Part shown: positions 1 through 8,128 of the stretch, piece after piece
How the letters are laid out: every line of letters starts with the position of its first letter
Numbering within the stretch: position 1 is the stretch's first letter
NCBI GenBank assembly: GCA_903877385.1
Contig: CAIRDP010000010.1
Span: forward strand, 62,001-126,000
Reading direction: 5' to 3'
Length of the DNA: 64,000 nt
Source of the DNA: an uncultured Bacteroidales bacterium
Lineage (GTDB): Bacteria; Bacteroidota; Bacteroidia; Bacteroidales; FEN-979
Program-made: the position numbers and the translations under genes
The notes under the pieces: model-generated
Told to the model about the DNA's origin: nothing
What the model saw: only the letters and a program-made list of their open reading frames with translations
Database searches by the model: none

Positions 1-883
1 AACTGTGCTCCCAGCCAATCCACTGATTCCAGGCATCCTGGACCCTGAGTCCGTAAACCTGCCTGAATTGGGAAGCATAGAAGCGACGGCTGGTATCGGT
101 ACGGGCATAGAATTCTTTCAGTTTGTCAACTCCGTAGGTATAGGCCAGCCAGCTGTCGAACCTTGTACCGTAAAGGTAAGAGTTCACGCCAACCTGGAAA
201 TCGATGGTAGTCCCCTCAGTCTCCAGTCCGATCACATTATAAAAAAACGCCGAATCGCGAACCATGGTCCTGAACACCATCTCGTCGTAACCGCCCATAA
301 CCCTGCCAATGCCGCCCGAAAGCCAGGTTTCCATGAATACGGCAATGCCTTCATGGTACCACCTGGGCGAATACCATCTTGGGGTCGTGAAATAGCTGAA
401 AAGCATGGATTCAGGGTCTCGGTCATCCACATACACTTTTCCCCCGAAGATGCTTCTTACTACCCGGTCGGTGGTAGAGGCTTTATCGCACATCACCTGG
501 TGGGTCAGCTCATGGCTCATCAGCCATTGCATACGTTCATTCGCAGGAACGACCGAAAAGGTATAATCAAAGGGGGCAACGGCAATGTTCAGGAAGTTTT
601 TTGGGATTACGCTGGTGCCGCCGTTACCCACATCTGTAAAGTCATTGAACAGTATATTGGTTTCCTGGGAAGGAATGTAATCCCAGAAATGTTTATGAAA
701 CAAAAGTGCGTTCTCGAAGGAACGCACGGTATGGGGGACTAAGTATGATGTATTTTTATCGAGGTAAACCAGCCTGACCCGGCCTGTCTGGTATTGTGTG
801 ACCGTGATATGATTCTGGCTGAAGGTCGGAGGAGTTTGAATCAGGAGTAGAATGGCTGCCAGGCATCCGTAAAGGTGTTTCAT
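1..883 (-). CDS. Secreted HExxH zinc-metallopeptidase-like protein (partial, C-terminus beyond window)
   Basis: The frame opens at the ATG at 883 and is still open at the window edge, so about 294 residues are visible. It begins with a signal peptide (MKHLYGCLAAILLLIQ, then FSQ near residue 22). Residues 124-128 read HELTH, a zinc-binding HExxH motif, and HEGIA at 177-181 supplies a plausible third ligand, Glu178, as in gluzincin peptidases. Proteins of this kind in Bacteroidota often carry a TolB-like beta-propeller after the peptidase-like domain; that part would lie outside the window, so this is inference. It is the last visible gene of a minus-strand envelope block, 40 bp after the gene at 924. 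Substrate unknown. Confidence 0.75.
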   Translation of the reverse strand, partial: MKHLYGCLAAILLLIQTPPTFSQNHITVTQYQTGRVRLVYLDKNTSYLVPHTVRSFENALLFHKHFWDYIPSQETNILFNDFTDVGNGGTSVIPKNFLNIAVAPFDYTFSVVPANERMQWLMSHELTHQVMCDKASTTDRVVRSIFGGKVYVDDRDPESMLFSYFTTPRWYSPRWYHEGIAVFMETWLSGGIGRVMGGYDEMVFRTMVRDSAFFYNVIGLETEGTTIDFQVGVNSYLYGTRFDSWLAYTYGVDKLKEFYARTDTSRRFYASQFRQVYGLRVQDAWNQWIGWEHS

Positions 884-923
884 CGACTGGTTTTTAGGTC
901 ATAATCGGCTGGTAGATGAACAA

Positions 924-2318
924 TTACCTGACATTCAATTGAGAATTCAGGGAAGTTGCCTGCAGGGAGCTGAAGCCTGAGAATACTGAATTTGAATTTA
1001 GCAAGCCGCTCAGTGAAGTATTTGCGGCATACATGCCGATGAGCGACTGGCTTCCGCAGTATCCCATCTGGAGCGGGGCATTGCTTCCAATCGCGTTGAA
1101 GTTGGCGTTGACTGCGGAAAGTTCTTTTGCAGGGATGATTACATTCAGGGTTGCTGCCGAAAGTGCTGCACAGAGTGTGGGCGAACTGCTCAGGTTAGCC
1201 AGCAGGCCGGCATTCAAAGTGACGGATAGATTTTTCCCGTAAATAACGCAAAGTGCGCCAAGACTGGGGTCGGTTCCGCAGAGGATGCCGTTCATTTTTT
1301 CCATTCCCAGTATCCCGATAAGTTTTTCGGATGACCCGACTACAAAACTCAGGCTTGGTTTATCATATAAAACAACACTCAGGTTCTCCTTGCTGCAGAC
1401 GTAAACCAGGTTCATTTTCGCTGAGACTGCTGAACCTCCGTTATTGCCCAGGTTGTCTTTGGCATTTGCCATGCTTCCCTGTAAAGAAGTTGAAGCGTTG
1501 AAACCGGCACACAGGGTTGAAGAATTGATTCTTGAAAGATTTTCCTCCATCCCGAGATTCGACTGAACTAATTTACCTCCATCCACAACTATGTTGAGGG
1601 CACCGATTCCTGAAAACTGCAACTGGGACTGCATTGCACAATTCAGCATGGCCCCTATGCCCTGTTTGTTCCCTGTGAGCGCCATAAACTGGGTCGATTT
1701 AATCACCAGCTGGTCACGGATCGCCTTCAGGTTCCTGATCTCGGCATCTTTTTTCTGTAGCGTTTTGTTCCCGATCAGATAGCTGTCTATCCTTGCCAGG
1801 GCAATAGTGAGAACCGAATCCTTCTCGTTCACCTTGCTAACATAAATGGAGAAATCCTTAAGGTTTTTCTCGATATCCATCGATTGAGCAATGGTATCCC
1901 TCAGCAGGAATGCAGCCAGCATGCGGGTAGTGTTTGCTACCGTTGTATTGTTGTTTTTGATAAAAGAACTATAATCAGTCAACAGGTGGATAGCCTCGGC
2001 ATTGGCCGGATTTTTGTCAAAACCCTGTAAGTTGAAACTCGTAAGACAGGTATCGATGGTCATTGAAAGGTTTTCGGTAAATAAAGCATAATAAATAAGG
2101 CCGGTGATCATCTGCCTGAGTTTGGCAGTGTCCTGTACGAATTCGCTCCTGAGGTGGATGTCGCTTTCACTCATTTGTTCCTGCCTGTATTTATCTGCTT
2201 TGCCAAACGATCCGGAAGTCAGCCCTTTGTAGACCGAAGGGAACAGGAAAGAGATGAGAATTATAACCACTGCTATGCCCAGGATTATACCGATGATAAT
2301 TTTATTTTGCTTTTTCAT
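924..2318 (-). CDS. Membrane-anchored periplasmic protein of unknown function
   Basis: The family of this 464-residue protein is not recognised. One transmembrane segment (about residues 7-27) should anchor it with the bulk in the periplasm. Residues about 40-220 look helical and charged. From about 225 the protein is rich in Ser, Asn, Leu, Ala and Gly, with recurring NLS-like words (ENLS, KNLS, ANLS) and spaced cysteines (TLCAG, VYVCS, ILCGT, ALCVI, TLCAA, GYCGS), suggesting a repetitive beta-rich fold. It lies 53 bp downstream of the anti-sigma gene on the same strand and is probably co-transcribed with the sigma/anti-sigma pair, so it may be an envelope effector or sensor. That role is inferred from position only. 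Confidence 0.7.
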   Translation of the reverse strand: MKKQNKIIIGIILGIAVVIILISFLFPSVYKGLTSGSFGKADKYRQEQMSESDIHLRSEFVQDTAKLRQMITGLIYYALFTENLSMTIDTCLTSFNLQGFDKNPANAEAIHLLTDYSSFIKNNNTTVANTTRMLAAFLLRDTIAQSMDIEKNLKDFSIYVSKVNEKDSVLTIALARIDSYLIGNKTLQKKDAEIRNLKAIRDQLVIKSTQFMALTGNKQGIGAMLNCAMQSQLQFSGIGALNIVVDGGKLVQSNLGMEENLSRINSSTLCAGFNASTSLQGSMANAKDNLGNNGGSAVSAKMNLVYVCSKENLSVVLYDKPSLSFVVGSSEKLIGILGMEKMNGILCGTDPSLGALCVIYGKNLSVTLNAGLLANLSSSPTLCAALSAATLNVIIPAKELSAVNANFNAIGSNAPLQMGYCGSQSLIGMYAANTSLSGLLNSNSVFSGFSSLQATSLNSQLNVR

Positions 2319-2371
2319 GGCTTCAATTATTTTGTATGGTATACAAATGAATTTTTTCTTGTTATGATTGA

Positions 2372-3148
2372 TTATTCCTTATTCACCATCACGGCATTCT
2401 GGTATATAGGAACTTCGTTCTGCATGATTTTTATGCTGATCTGGTGGGGCAGGCTGTTTTTATTCAGAAGCTGGACGACATACTGGTTGTTCCCCGAGTT
2501 ATTGATCTGGACAAAGTTTGATGAGGCTGAGATGCTCGACTGGTCATTCACGCTCACATTCAGAACATTCATTACCTGCAGGCTGTTGTAGTCGAAAAGA
2601 ATTACCCCCTGGACCGGATAAAGGGATGAGAATGTGATCCTGGCTTCAACAATGCTTTTGGAATATCTCACATCGAAGGATGCTTTGACCATGGCATTTT
2701 CAAAGACCAGGTTATCGGCGGTGGTCATCTGGTCATAGTTCCTTGAATCGTACATTGCTCCTTTGAGCTGGATTGCAGGGGCCTTGGATGTCCTGTTGCC
2801 CGGGACAAGGAAGCTGAATGCCAGGAAACCGAGAAAAATCCCGGCTATGAAAACGATAGAATACCTGAATGCAGGCATGTTCCAGATATTAGGCCTTATC
2901 AGGGGCTCAGGTTTTTTTGAAGCTGTTGGTTCCATGGGTAAACGGTTTAATATTTCCTTTTCAAGCTGTATTTCGGGAGTTTGCTCCCTTGTTTTTAAAA
3001 TGGTATTCCCGATCTTTTGCCAGTCGCGGTAATAGGCGGCCGCTTCAGGATCAAGCGCAAGTTGCTCTTTCAGCTGCTGTTTCATGGCGGCATCGAGATT
3101 CCCTTCAAGGCCCTCATGAATGCGTTCTATGAGTTTTTTGTCAATCAT
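2372..3148 (-). CDS. Anti-sigma factor-like single-pass membrane protein
   Basis: A predicted 258-residue protein with a cytosolic N-terminal part (about residues 1-92), one transmembrane helix (about 97-115, YSIVFIAGIFLGF) and a periplasmic C-terminal domain, the layout of a membrane anti-sigma factor. No zinc-finger HxxxCxxC motif is visible, so it is not a canonical ZAS protein. It directly follows an ECF sigma gene: the ATG at 3148 overlaps the sigma stop by 8 bp. An in-frame ATG at 3169 would add seven residues and overlap by 29 bp; I prefer 3148 because it opens directly on the conserved-looking IDKKLIERIHEGLEG. The role is inferred from layout and neighbourhood. A PrsW-type protease gene just upstream is a candidate for cleaving it. 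Confidence 0.7.
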   Translation of the reverse strand: MIDKKLIERIHEGLEGNLDAAMKQQLKEQLALDPEAAAYYRDWQKIGNTILKTREQTPEIQLEKEILNRLPMEPTASKKPEPLIRPNIWNMPAFRYSIVFIAGIFLGFLAFSFLVPGNRTSKAPAIQLKGAMYDSRNYDQMTTADNLVFENAMVKASFDVRYSKSIVEARITFSSLYPVQGVILFDYNSLQVMNVLNVSVNDQSSISASSNFVQINNSGNNQYVVQLLNKNSLPHQISIKIMQNEVPIYQNAVMVNKE

Positions 3149-3686
3149 TGCCGAAAAACCTTTTTTCATTCAGTTTATCCCTTAACGCAAGCCGGGCATT
3201 AAAAAGCCTGTCTTTAACCCTGGCGGGGCTGATTTCCAGGGTTTCAGCGATCTCCCCGTACGAAAGACCGAAGTAATATTTCAATAGAATCACAGAACGG
3301 TAAGAGTCTTTAAGATCCCTCAAAGCGGCTTTAATCCTGAGGTCCGGCTCTGTCACCTCATTCTGTCCCTGATTTTCATCAGGCAGGTCCCCGGCCTTGT
3401 CGAGGCTGATAAAATGCCGGCGGTTTTTCAGCCGGTTGATGGTTTCGTTTAAAGCAATGCGGTAGAGCCAGCTGAAGAACCTGTATTTAAAATTGAACCG
3501 GGCGAGGCTTGTGTAAGCTTTGATAAACACATCCTGTGTGAGGTCTTTTGCCATTTCGCGGTCGTCTGTCATCTGCAGTATCATCCCGTATATTTTTTTC
3601 TGATACCTTTCTATCAATACTTCGAAAGATGACCTGCTGCCCTGCAGCACTTCATAAACCAGTTCATTATCATCCTTCGGTATCAT
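3141..3686 (-). CDS. ECF-family RNA polymerase sigma factor
   Basis: A 181-residue sigma-70 family protein of extracytoplasmic-function type. Region 2 is recognisable at about residues 20-90 (LIERYQKKIYG, then DLTQDVFIKAYTSL and the promoter-melting part FFSWLYRIALNETINRLK). Region 4 follows at about 120-175, with a helix-turn-helix (LSYGEIAETLEISPARVKDRL). The intervening acidic linker is typical. It should direct RNA polymerase to a small regulon when released from its anti-sigma partner, which overlaps its 3' end. The PrsW-like membrane protease gene ends 67 bp upstream on the same strand, suggesting control by regulated proteolysis. No -35/-10 element could be assigned with confidence. 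Confidence 0.92.
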   Translation of the reverse strand: MIPKDDNELVYEVLQGSRSSFEVLIERYQKKIYGMILQMTDDREMAKDLTQDVFIKAYTSLARFNFKYRFFSWLYRIALNETINRLKNRRHFISLDKAGDLPDENQGQNEVTEPDLRIKAALRDLKDSYRSVILLKYYFGLSYGEIAETLEISPARVKDRLFNARLALRDKLNEKRFFGND

Positions 3687-3752
3687 AATTACAATGACAT
3701 AGTTTAAAAGTTGGAAAATTTACGAAAAAAAGCCGAAAAAAAATCTTTTACT

Positions 3753-4772
3753 TCATTTTTGAGGTTTTTCAGATGCAAGCATCGACAGCTTCCAGAGGTC
3801 TTTTCTATTCATTCTCAAGACCGGGGCAATAGCCAGGTATCCCGAAGGACCTATCTGTTTCCTGAGGCTTTTCAGTTCCTTCAGTTTTGAAGGTATTTCG
3901 GGATCGGGGGAGATGGCAAAATCATTCTCCCTGAGCATCATCAGGCTTTTGGCTTTAACAGATAGTTCGGTATACAGGCTGATAAAACAGTAAATGTCGA
4001 ATACGACCTCGGCCGGGAAATGATTGCGTATGGATACCAGGTACTGCCCTGTCCTGGTTTCCGAAAATTTTCCTTTCCTGATCATGGTAAGCATTGAGAC
4101 TTCGGTGTCAAATTCCATTTCGAGCCATTTGCGGATGGCATTTTCGTTGAACTGAAAGCTGATGACAAGGGCAAGGGGGATTGATACCAGGATGAAAACC
4201 GTTGCAATGACAGGCCAGGCGGTAAGTGCATTGAAACTCGCATGGATAATGATTGCTGAAGCAGCCCCGGCGAGCATTGCGATTCCAAAAAAAGCCTGGC
4301 GGTTCAGGCTGCTGATGACAAGAATGGCGAAAACGGCAGTTGTGCCTCCATGCATCACCGCGGTACCGAAGCCCCTGGTGATCCATACCATAAGGTTGGG
4401 TTCGCCCGAAGCGTAGTTCATGAGGTAGAAAATGTTTTCGGCGAAAGAAAAAGCCGCGCCAATGCTGAAGCCATATATGGCGCCGTCGATCATAAAGCCT
4501 ATTTTATTGGTTTTTATCAGAAGCAGGATCAACAGCATTTTCAGGATCTCCTCTACAACCGGTGCAATGTACCCTGAAAATAACTCAAAGCTCATCTGGT
4601 ATTGGTGGATCAGAAAAGTGTTTGCATAAAAACTCAGGGCGGCGCTGAATATTCCCCATGCAAGGCAGATAAGCAGGATGGTTTTATTGACCAGCCTTAG
4701 GCTGTCGAGGAACAGCAAGAGCAGCAGAAAGAGAAAAACAGGGATCAGGCAGATAACTATCTTGAGGATCAT
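3753..4772 (-). CDS. prsW: PrsW-family intramembrane metalloprotease
   Basis: A polytopic membrane protein of 339 residues with the PrsW signature. Paired glutamates E74-E75 sit in PVVEEILK, Glu112 in FSFAENIF, His141 in AVMHGGTTA and His177 in IIIHASFNA, all in or near transmembrane segments. About seven to eight hydrophobic helices fill residues 1-210, and a soluble tail of about 130 residues follows, which is longer than in minimal PrsW proteins. In Bacillus subtilis PrsW starts regulated proteolysis of the anti-sigma factor RsiW; here the gene precedes an ECF sigma/anti-sigma pair by 67 bp, so the same relationship is likely but unproven. The family assignment is strong; the substrate is inferred. 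Confidence 0.85.
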   Translation of the reverse strand: MILKIVICLIPVFLFLLLLLFLDSLRLVNKTILLICLAWGIFSAALSFYANTFLIHQYQMSFELFSGYIAPVVEEILKMLLILLLIKTNKIGFMIDGAIYGFSIGAAFSFAENIFYLMNYASGEPNLMVWITRGFGTAVMHGGTTAVFAILVISSLNRQAFFGIAMLAGAASAIIIHASFNALTAWPVIATVFILVSIPLALVISFQFNENAIRKWLEMEFDTEVSMLTMIRKGKFSETRTGQYLVSIRNHFPAEVVFDIYCFISLYTELSVKAKSLMMLRENDFAISPDPEIPSKLKELKSLRKQIGPSGYLAIAPVLRMNRKDLWKLSMLASEKPQK

Positions 4773-4945
4773 GCAGGCAGGAATTAAGCTGCAAGTTAAG
4801 TAAAATTCTCCTGAGCGGGCCTGGCAGGAACTAAGGAATACCTGAGGCAGGTGCTTGAAAATTTAATCTCATTCAGAGCTTAGTTCCCCGATTGAAGCGA
4901 AAAGAAATAATTCCTGCGACACTTCTAAGCTTGCCGCGAGGTAGT

Positions 4946-5476
4946 TCATTTGATATAGGTTTGTTTGTGAAGCCTGGTTTCGTCCCCATCCTCGGCCCGT
5001 TCTTCAATAAGTTCTGAAACTTCGGCTGTGTGGAACGACAGAACAATCCAGTTTTTATCGCTGACTACTCCCTGGTGCCATACATTAACCGGGATTGAAA
5101 GCCATCTTTTCCCTATAGCCTCCTTATCAGAATTACTGTCAAGGAAATTGGATTCCCATGTTGAACCTGGTTTTGTCTGGAAATCGCCGGATCCCTGGTA
5201 GGACATCATTCTTTGAATGCTGTTGGGATGCCGTTCGGCCCCTGTCGTTTTGTTTTTTCTTAAGTTAAACACCCAGCAGGATTTTATTTCGGCAGGCAAT
5301 TCCTGTTTATAAAGTGTCAAAGGAATGGGTTCCCACGACATCATTGCCTGGGGATTATCTTCCAGGGTTTGTTGAACCCTTTGGATAACGCCGGCCATAT
5401 GTTGTTTAATGGCATCTTCCCTTACCGCCTTGTCGAGTGATGCAAGTAGCCTTAGTTCATCAGCATCCATAACCAT
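4946..5476 (-). CDS. Conserved hypothetical cytosolic protein
   Basis: This 176-residue protein has no signal peptide or membrane segment and I do not recognise its family. The N-terminus is helical and charged (ADELRLLASLDKAVREDAIK). The middle holds Trp- and Pro-rich beta-like stretches (SWEPIPLTLYKQELP, CWVFNLRK), and the C-terminal half contains RWLSIPVNVWHQGVV and WIVLSFHTAEV, reminiscent of a small beta-barrel or cupin-like fold but without a convincing metal-binding set. It could start at 5476 or at the second Met at 5470. It stands alone, with 172 bp upstream of the PrsW gene side and 53 bp before the next lipoprotein gene. Coding is supported by length and codon pattern only. Confidence 0.6.
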   Translation of the reverse strand: MVMDADELRLLASLDKAVREDAIKQHMAGVIQRVQQTLEDNPQAMMSWEPIPLTLYKQELPAEIKSCWVFNLRKNKTTGAERHPNSIQRMMSYQGSGDFQTKPGSTWESNFLDSNSDKEAIGKRWLSIPVNVWHQGVVSDKNWIVLSFHTAEVSELIEERAEDGDETRLHKQTYIK

Positions 5477-5529
5477 TCACTAATGCCGGCATTACAGAAA
5501 GGAAGTTCTCCGGCAGAAGAAATTTATTT

Positions 5530-6171
5530 TTAGTTGGTGAATTTTACAAGGTTTTCCTTTTTCCAGTCGGCCAGGATCGTTCCGCCGACCATTTGCCCGG
5601 CCTGGTCGATATACCTGGGATCAGTAACGTTGATATAACCTGTCCAGAGCGGGTCTTTTGAACCCTTGACATAAAGGTTGGCAGTGAGTTTTATTACTGA
5701 ACTGGATTCCCAGTAACCGCCGGTTGTCACCCCTGCACCGTAAAAACCGCCGCCCCAGTAACCGCCGCCCCAGTAACCGCCGTAACCACCGTAGTAGCCG
5801 GAATAGTAGGTAGTTGGGGCAACATAGCTTTGGGTTTTTTCAGTTCCATTGTAAATAAATACAAGGATCCCGTCAGCCCCAAGGCTGTCGCATTTCTTTT
5901 TGATCTCGTTGATTTCATATTTTTTTCCCGGGTTCAGGAATTCAAGCGAACCGATAGATTTCAGTCCTTTGTTCCTGAACATGGCAACTACATTCTGTTC
6001 GAAAGGTTTCAGGTACTCGAGCTTTTCGAACAACGGCATGACCACAACCTTGGATACCTGTGAATGCAGGTCGGGGTTCTTCCATGTTGTCAGGTTCAAA
6101 GGAGTCTGGCATCGGGTAAGGAAAAAGACCGCTCCTACACAGAGCAATCCATAAATGAAAATCTTTTTCAT
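5530..6171 (-). CDS. Putative lipoprotein with aromatic/glycine-rich segment
   Basis: A 213-residue protein with a lipoprotein signal (MKKIFIYGLLCVGAVFFLTRC; Cys21 would be lipidated). The region around residues 25-110 (VSKVVVMPLFEKLEYLKPFEQ, CDSLGADGILVFIYNG) resembles the fold of small periplasmic lipoproteins related to DUF4136 or TolB-N-like domains; the exact family is uncertain. Residues about 125-150 form a low-complexity run of Gly, Tyr and Trp (GGYGGYWGGGYWGGGFYGAG), encoded by near-repeats at 5745-5800, followed by a beta-rich end (SSVIKLTANLYVKGSKDPLW). Probably attached to the outer membrane. Function unknown. It lies in its own space between two minus-strand genes. Confidence 0.7.
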   Translation of the reverse strand: MKKIFIYGLLCVGAVFFLTRCQTPLNLTTWKNPDLHSQVSKVVVMPLFEKLEYLKPFEQNVVAMFRNKGLKSIGSLEFLNPGKKYEINEIKKKCDSLGADGILVFIYNGTEKTQSYVAPTTYYSGYYGGYGGYWGGGYWGGGFYGAGVTTGGYWESSSVIKLTANLYVKGSKDPLWTGYINVTDPRYIDQAGQMVGGTILADWKKENLVKFTN

Positions 6172-6283
6172 GTTATCTTATTTGTGACAAAGGTATTCGA
6201 ATTTCATTATGGACTCACGGATAATTTTGAGTGTACTTTCACGAAGACTGAGGTTTTGCCCTTAATCCCGGTTTATTCATCTT

Positions 6284-6871
6284 TCAGAGCCTTACTGCGA
6301 AGACCGCATTTATCGACATCATATAATCGTTAGTCAGGCCGATATAAAAGAAACGTGCTTCGCCCCCGACTTCAAAATGCCTGTTCAGGGGATACAGGTA
6401 TGAAGCGGTGCCTTCAAAATTTGCAAGTGAGAACTGGGTGGCTTTGATTTTATCTCCCAACCCGCTGAGACTCGAAAATTCCATAGCCAGCCCGGGTGCA
6501 ATCGAGAGATAAAAATGATCCACAATTCTCATCCTGATCACCAGCAGCAGGGGAACCACGTACATCCGGGCATCCATGGTGTATTCGGCCGTGAGAACCG
6601 AATCGACCCTGAAAATGCGGTATATGCCGGTCTCGAGACCAAGGCTGAGCCTGTATTCAGGTTCCCACATGAACCTGAACGAGGCGCCAATAAAGTCCTT
6701 CTGGACATTGCGGGCAGGAACAAGTTCCATGTTCGAAAAATAGTGAGACCAACCTGCACCTATCGCAAGGGTGTAATGGCTGCGCGTTTTCGGGATGCTG
6801 TCGTTATTCTGGGCCGATATCATCCCGAAGGCCATAAGGCACAGCAGGCCTAGTAAAAGAGTTCTTTTCAT
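6284..6871 (-). CDS. Outer-membrane beta-barrel protein
   Basis: A 195-residue protein with a signal peptide (MKRTLLLGLLCLMAFGMISAQ) followed by alternating amphipathic strands (HYTLAIGAGWSHYF, YRLSLGLETGIYRIF, FYLSIAPGLAMEF, HFEVGGEARFFYIGL) and a C-terminal strand ending in VFAVRL, the pattern of a small eight-stranded OmpA/OmpX-like barrel. Specific function unknown. The start is only 3 bp after the stop of the glycerophosphodiester phosphodiesterase gene, so the two are almost certainly co-transcribed together with the 8125 gene. Confidence 0.75.
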   Translation of the reverse strand: MKRTLLLGLLCLMAFGMISAQNNDSIPKTRSHYTLAIGAGWSHYFSNMELVPARNVQKDFIGASFRFMWEPEYRLSLGLETGIYRIFRVDSVLTAEYTMDARMYVVPLLLVIRMRIVDHFYLSIAPGLAMEFSSLSGLGDKIKATQFSLANFEGTASYLYPLNRHFEVGGEARFFYIGLTNDYMMSINAVFAVRL

Positions 6872-6874
6872 AGT

Positions 6875-8128
6875 TTAATTCTCCCGGGTATAATGATAAT
6901 AACCGACAATAAACGGGTAGTTGGTAAGTATGCCGTCGAAGTGCCCGTTATTGATGAATTCCTGAATCCAGTTTACATTGTCGAGGGTCCAGGTCCAGGC
7001 AATCCTGCCCTGGCTGTGGATGAGAGCAACCTGGTCGTCCTGGGTCCCGAGGGTCCAGCGGGGTGCCCACACCATGGAATTGACTTTTGCCACATCGTCG
7101 GTTGATAATTCACAGAGTGAAGGGATATTAAGATAATCGGGCTGGTTCATGAAATCGTCAATGGCATCCTGGGATGGCAGTCCAATGTATATATGGAGGT
7201 CCCTGCCTTTGTCTTTGGCCCTTTGCAGAATTTCCTTCTGAATTGGGACTACAGCCGACACAGAAGGGACCTTTTCCTTCATATCCAGATATACGTCGGT
7301 AAGCAGGGTGCTGTCAACAACGAACATGAGCGCATCCTTAAGCCTTGGAATATGTTCACCGTGGATGAGGCGTACCAAGTAATACAGCTGGATGTATGTG
7401 AAATCATTGATAGGTCCCGAAATGGGTCCTTTCTGTGTGAGGCGGATATTGATATCCCCGTCATGGTATAGCACCGGGATGCCATCACTCGTAAGCTGCA
7501 CATCGATCTCGATACCTGTGGACCCCAGTCCCTCGGTGAAGTTTATCATTTCAATGCTGTTTTCCGATACCGGCAGGTGGTCGGAGGTCCTTCCTCCCGA
7601 ACGGTGGGCAAGCATCGAAAAATGCTTGCTGAGGACAGCAGGCGCAATAGGCCTCTGGTAAACAAACAACAGGCTGTTATTGATTTCATTGCCCGAAGAA
7701 CCGTAACCCCCGCGGATGATGATTGAACCGGTTTGCTGATCTGCTTTCATGATATCCCTGCCGCCCTCTTCCCTCGCGATGTAAGCGCTTACTGCCCCGG
7801 TATTGTCGTTATAACAATACCTCCAGTAGCCCTGTATCATGATCACCGAATCAAGCTGCCCCACGTCGAGAACGAAATAATGCCCGTCGGAGCAAAAGAC
7901 CGACATCTTTTTACGGGACCATTTGATGACTACCTGGTCGCCAAACAGGTCGCTCCCGGCTTTAACCGTATAAATGCCATCCATCATTTTACGGGAGGTA
8001 TCAGGCAAAGGATACGTTTCCTTCAGAAGCGAGTTGGGGCCTGCCGAGGGTACCAGGACTTCCTTCGCTTTATTGCAGCCTGCCATCAGCAAGGCAATAA
8101 AAATCAGACTAAACAGATATCTTTTCAT
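6875..8128 (-). CDS. Lipoprotein glycerophosphodiester phosphodiesterase
   Basis: The chosen ATG at 8128 opens a lipoprotein signal (MKRYLFSLIFIALLMAGC, lipidated Cys18) and overlaps the upstream stop as ATGA; a longer frame to 8194 would destroy the signal. Residues about 18-165 form an uncharacterised N-terminal domain. The rest is a GDPD TIM barrel with the expected motifs: AHRSGGR and SENSIEM, the metal-binding Glu/Asp in GIEIDVQLTSDG, and VLYHDGDI. Such enzymes hydrolyse glycerophosphodiesters to glycerol 3-phosphate and an alcohol; this one should act at the envelope. The last part (TWTLDNVNWIQEFINNGHFDGILTNYP cut into its usual W..D and G..TN.P signatures) is typical. It is part of a three-gene minus-strand operon. 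Confidence 0.88.
   Translation of the reverse strand: MKRYLFSLIFIALLMAGCNKAKEVLVPSAGPNSLLKETYPLPDTSRKMMDGIYTVKAGSDLFGDQVVIKWSRKKMSVFCSDGHYFVLDVGQLDSVIMIQGYWRYCYNDNTGAVSAYIAREEGGRDIMKADQQTGSIIIRGGYGSSGNEINNSLLFVYQRPIAPAVLSKHFSMLAHRSGGRTSDHLPVSENSIEMINFTEGLGSTGIEIDVQLTSDGIPVLYHDGDINIRLTQKGPISGPINDFTYIQLYYLVRLIHGEHIPRLKDALMFVVDSTLLTDVYLDMKEKVPSVSAVVPIQKEILQRAKDKGRDLHIYIGLPSQDAIDDFMNQPDYLNIPSLCELSTDDVAKVNSMVWAPRWTLGTQDDQVALIHSQGRIAWTWTLDNVNWIQEFINNGHFDGILTNYPFIVGYYHYTREN

Noticed and set aside
5-742. Long open frame on the plus strand at the left edge (245 codons)
   Set aside because: It lies opposite the minus-strand metalloprotein gene, which has a signal peptide, HELTH and HEGIA motifs; the plus frame has no recognisable features.
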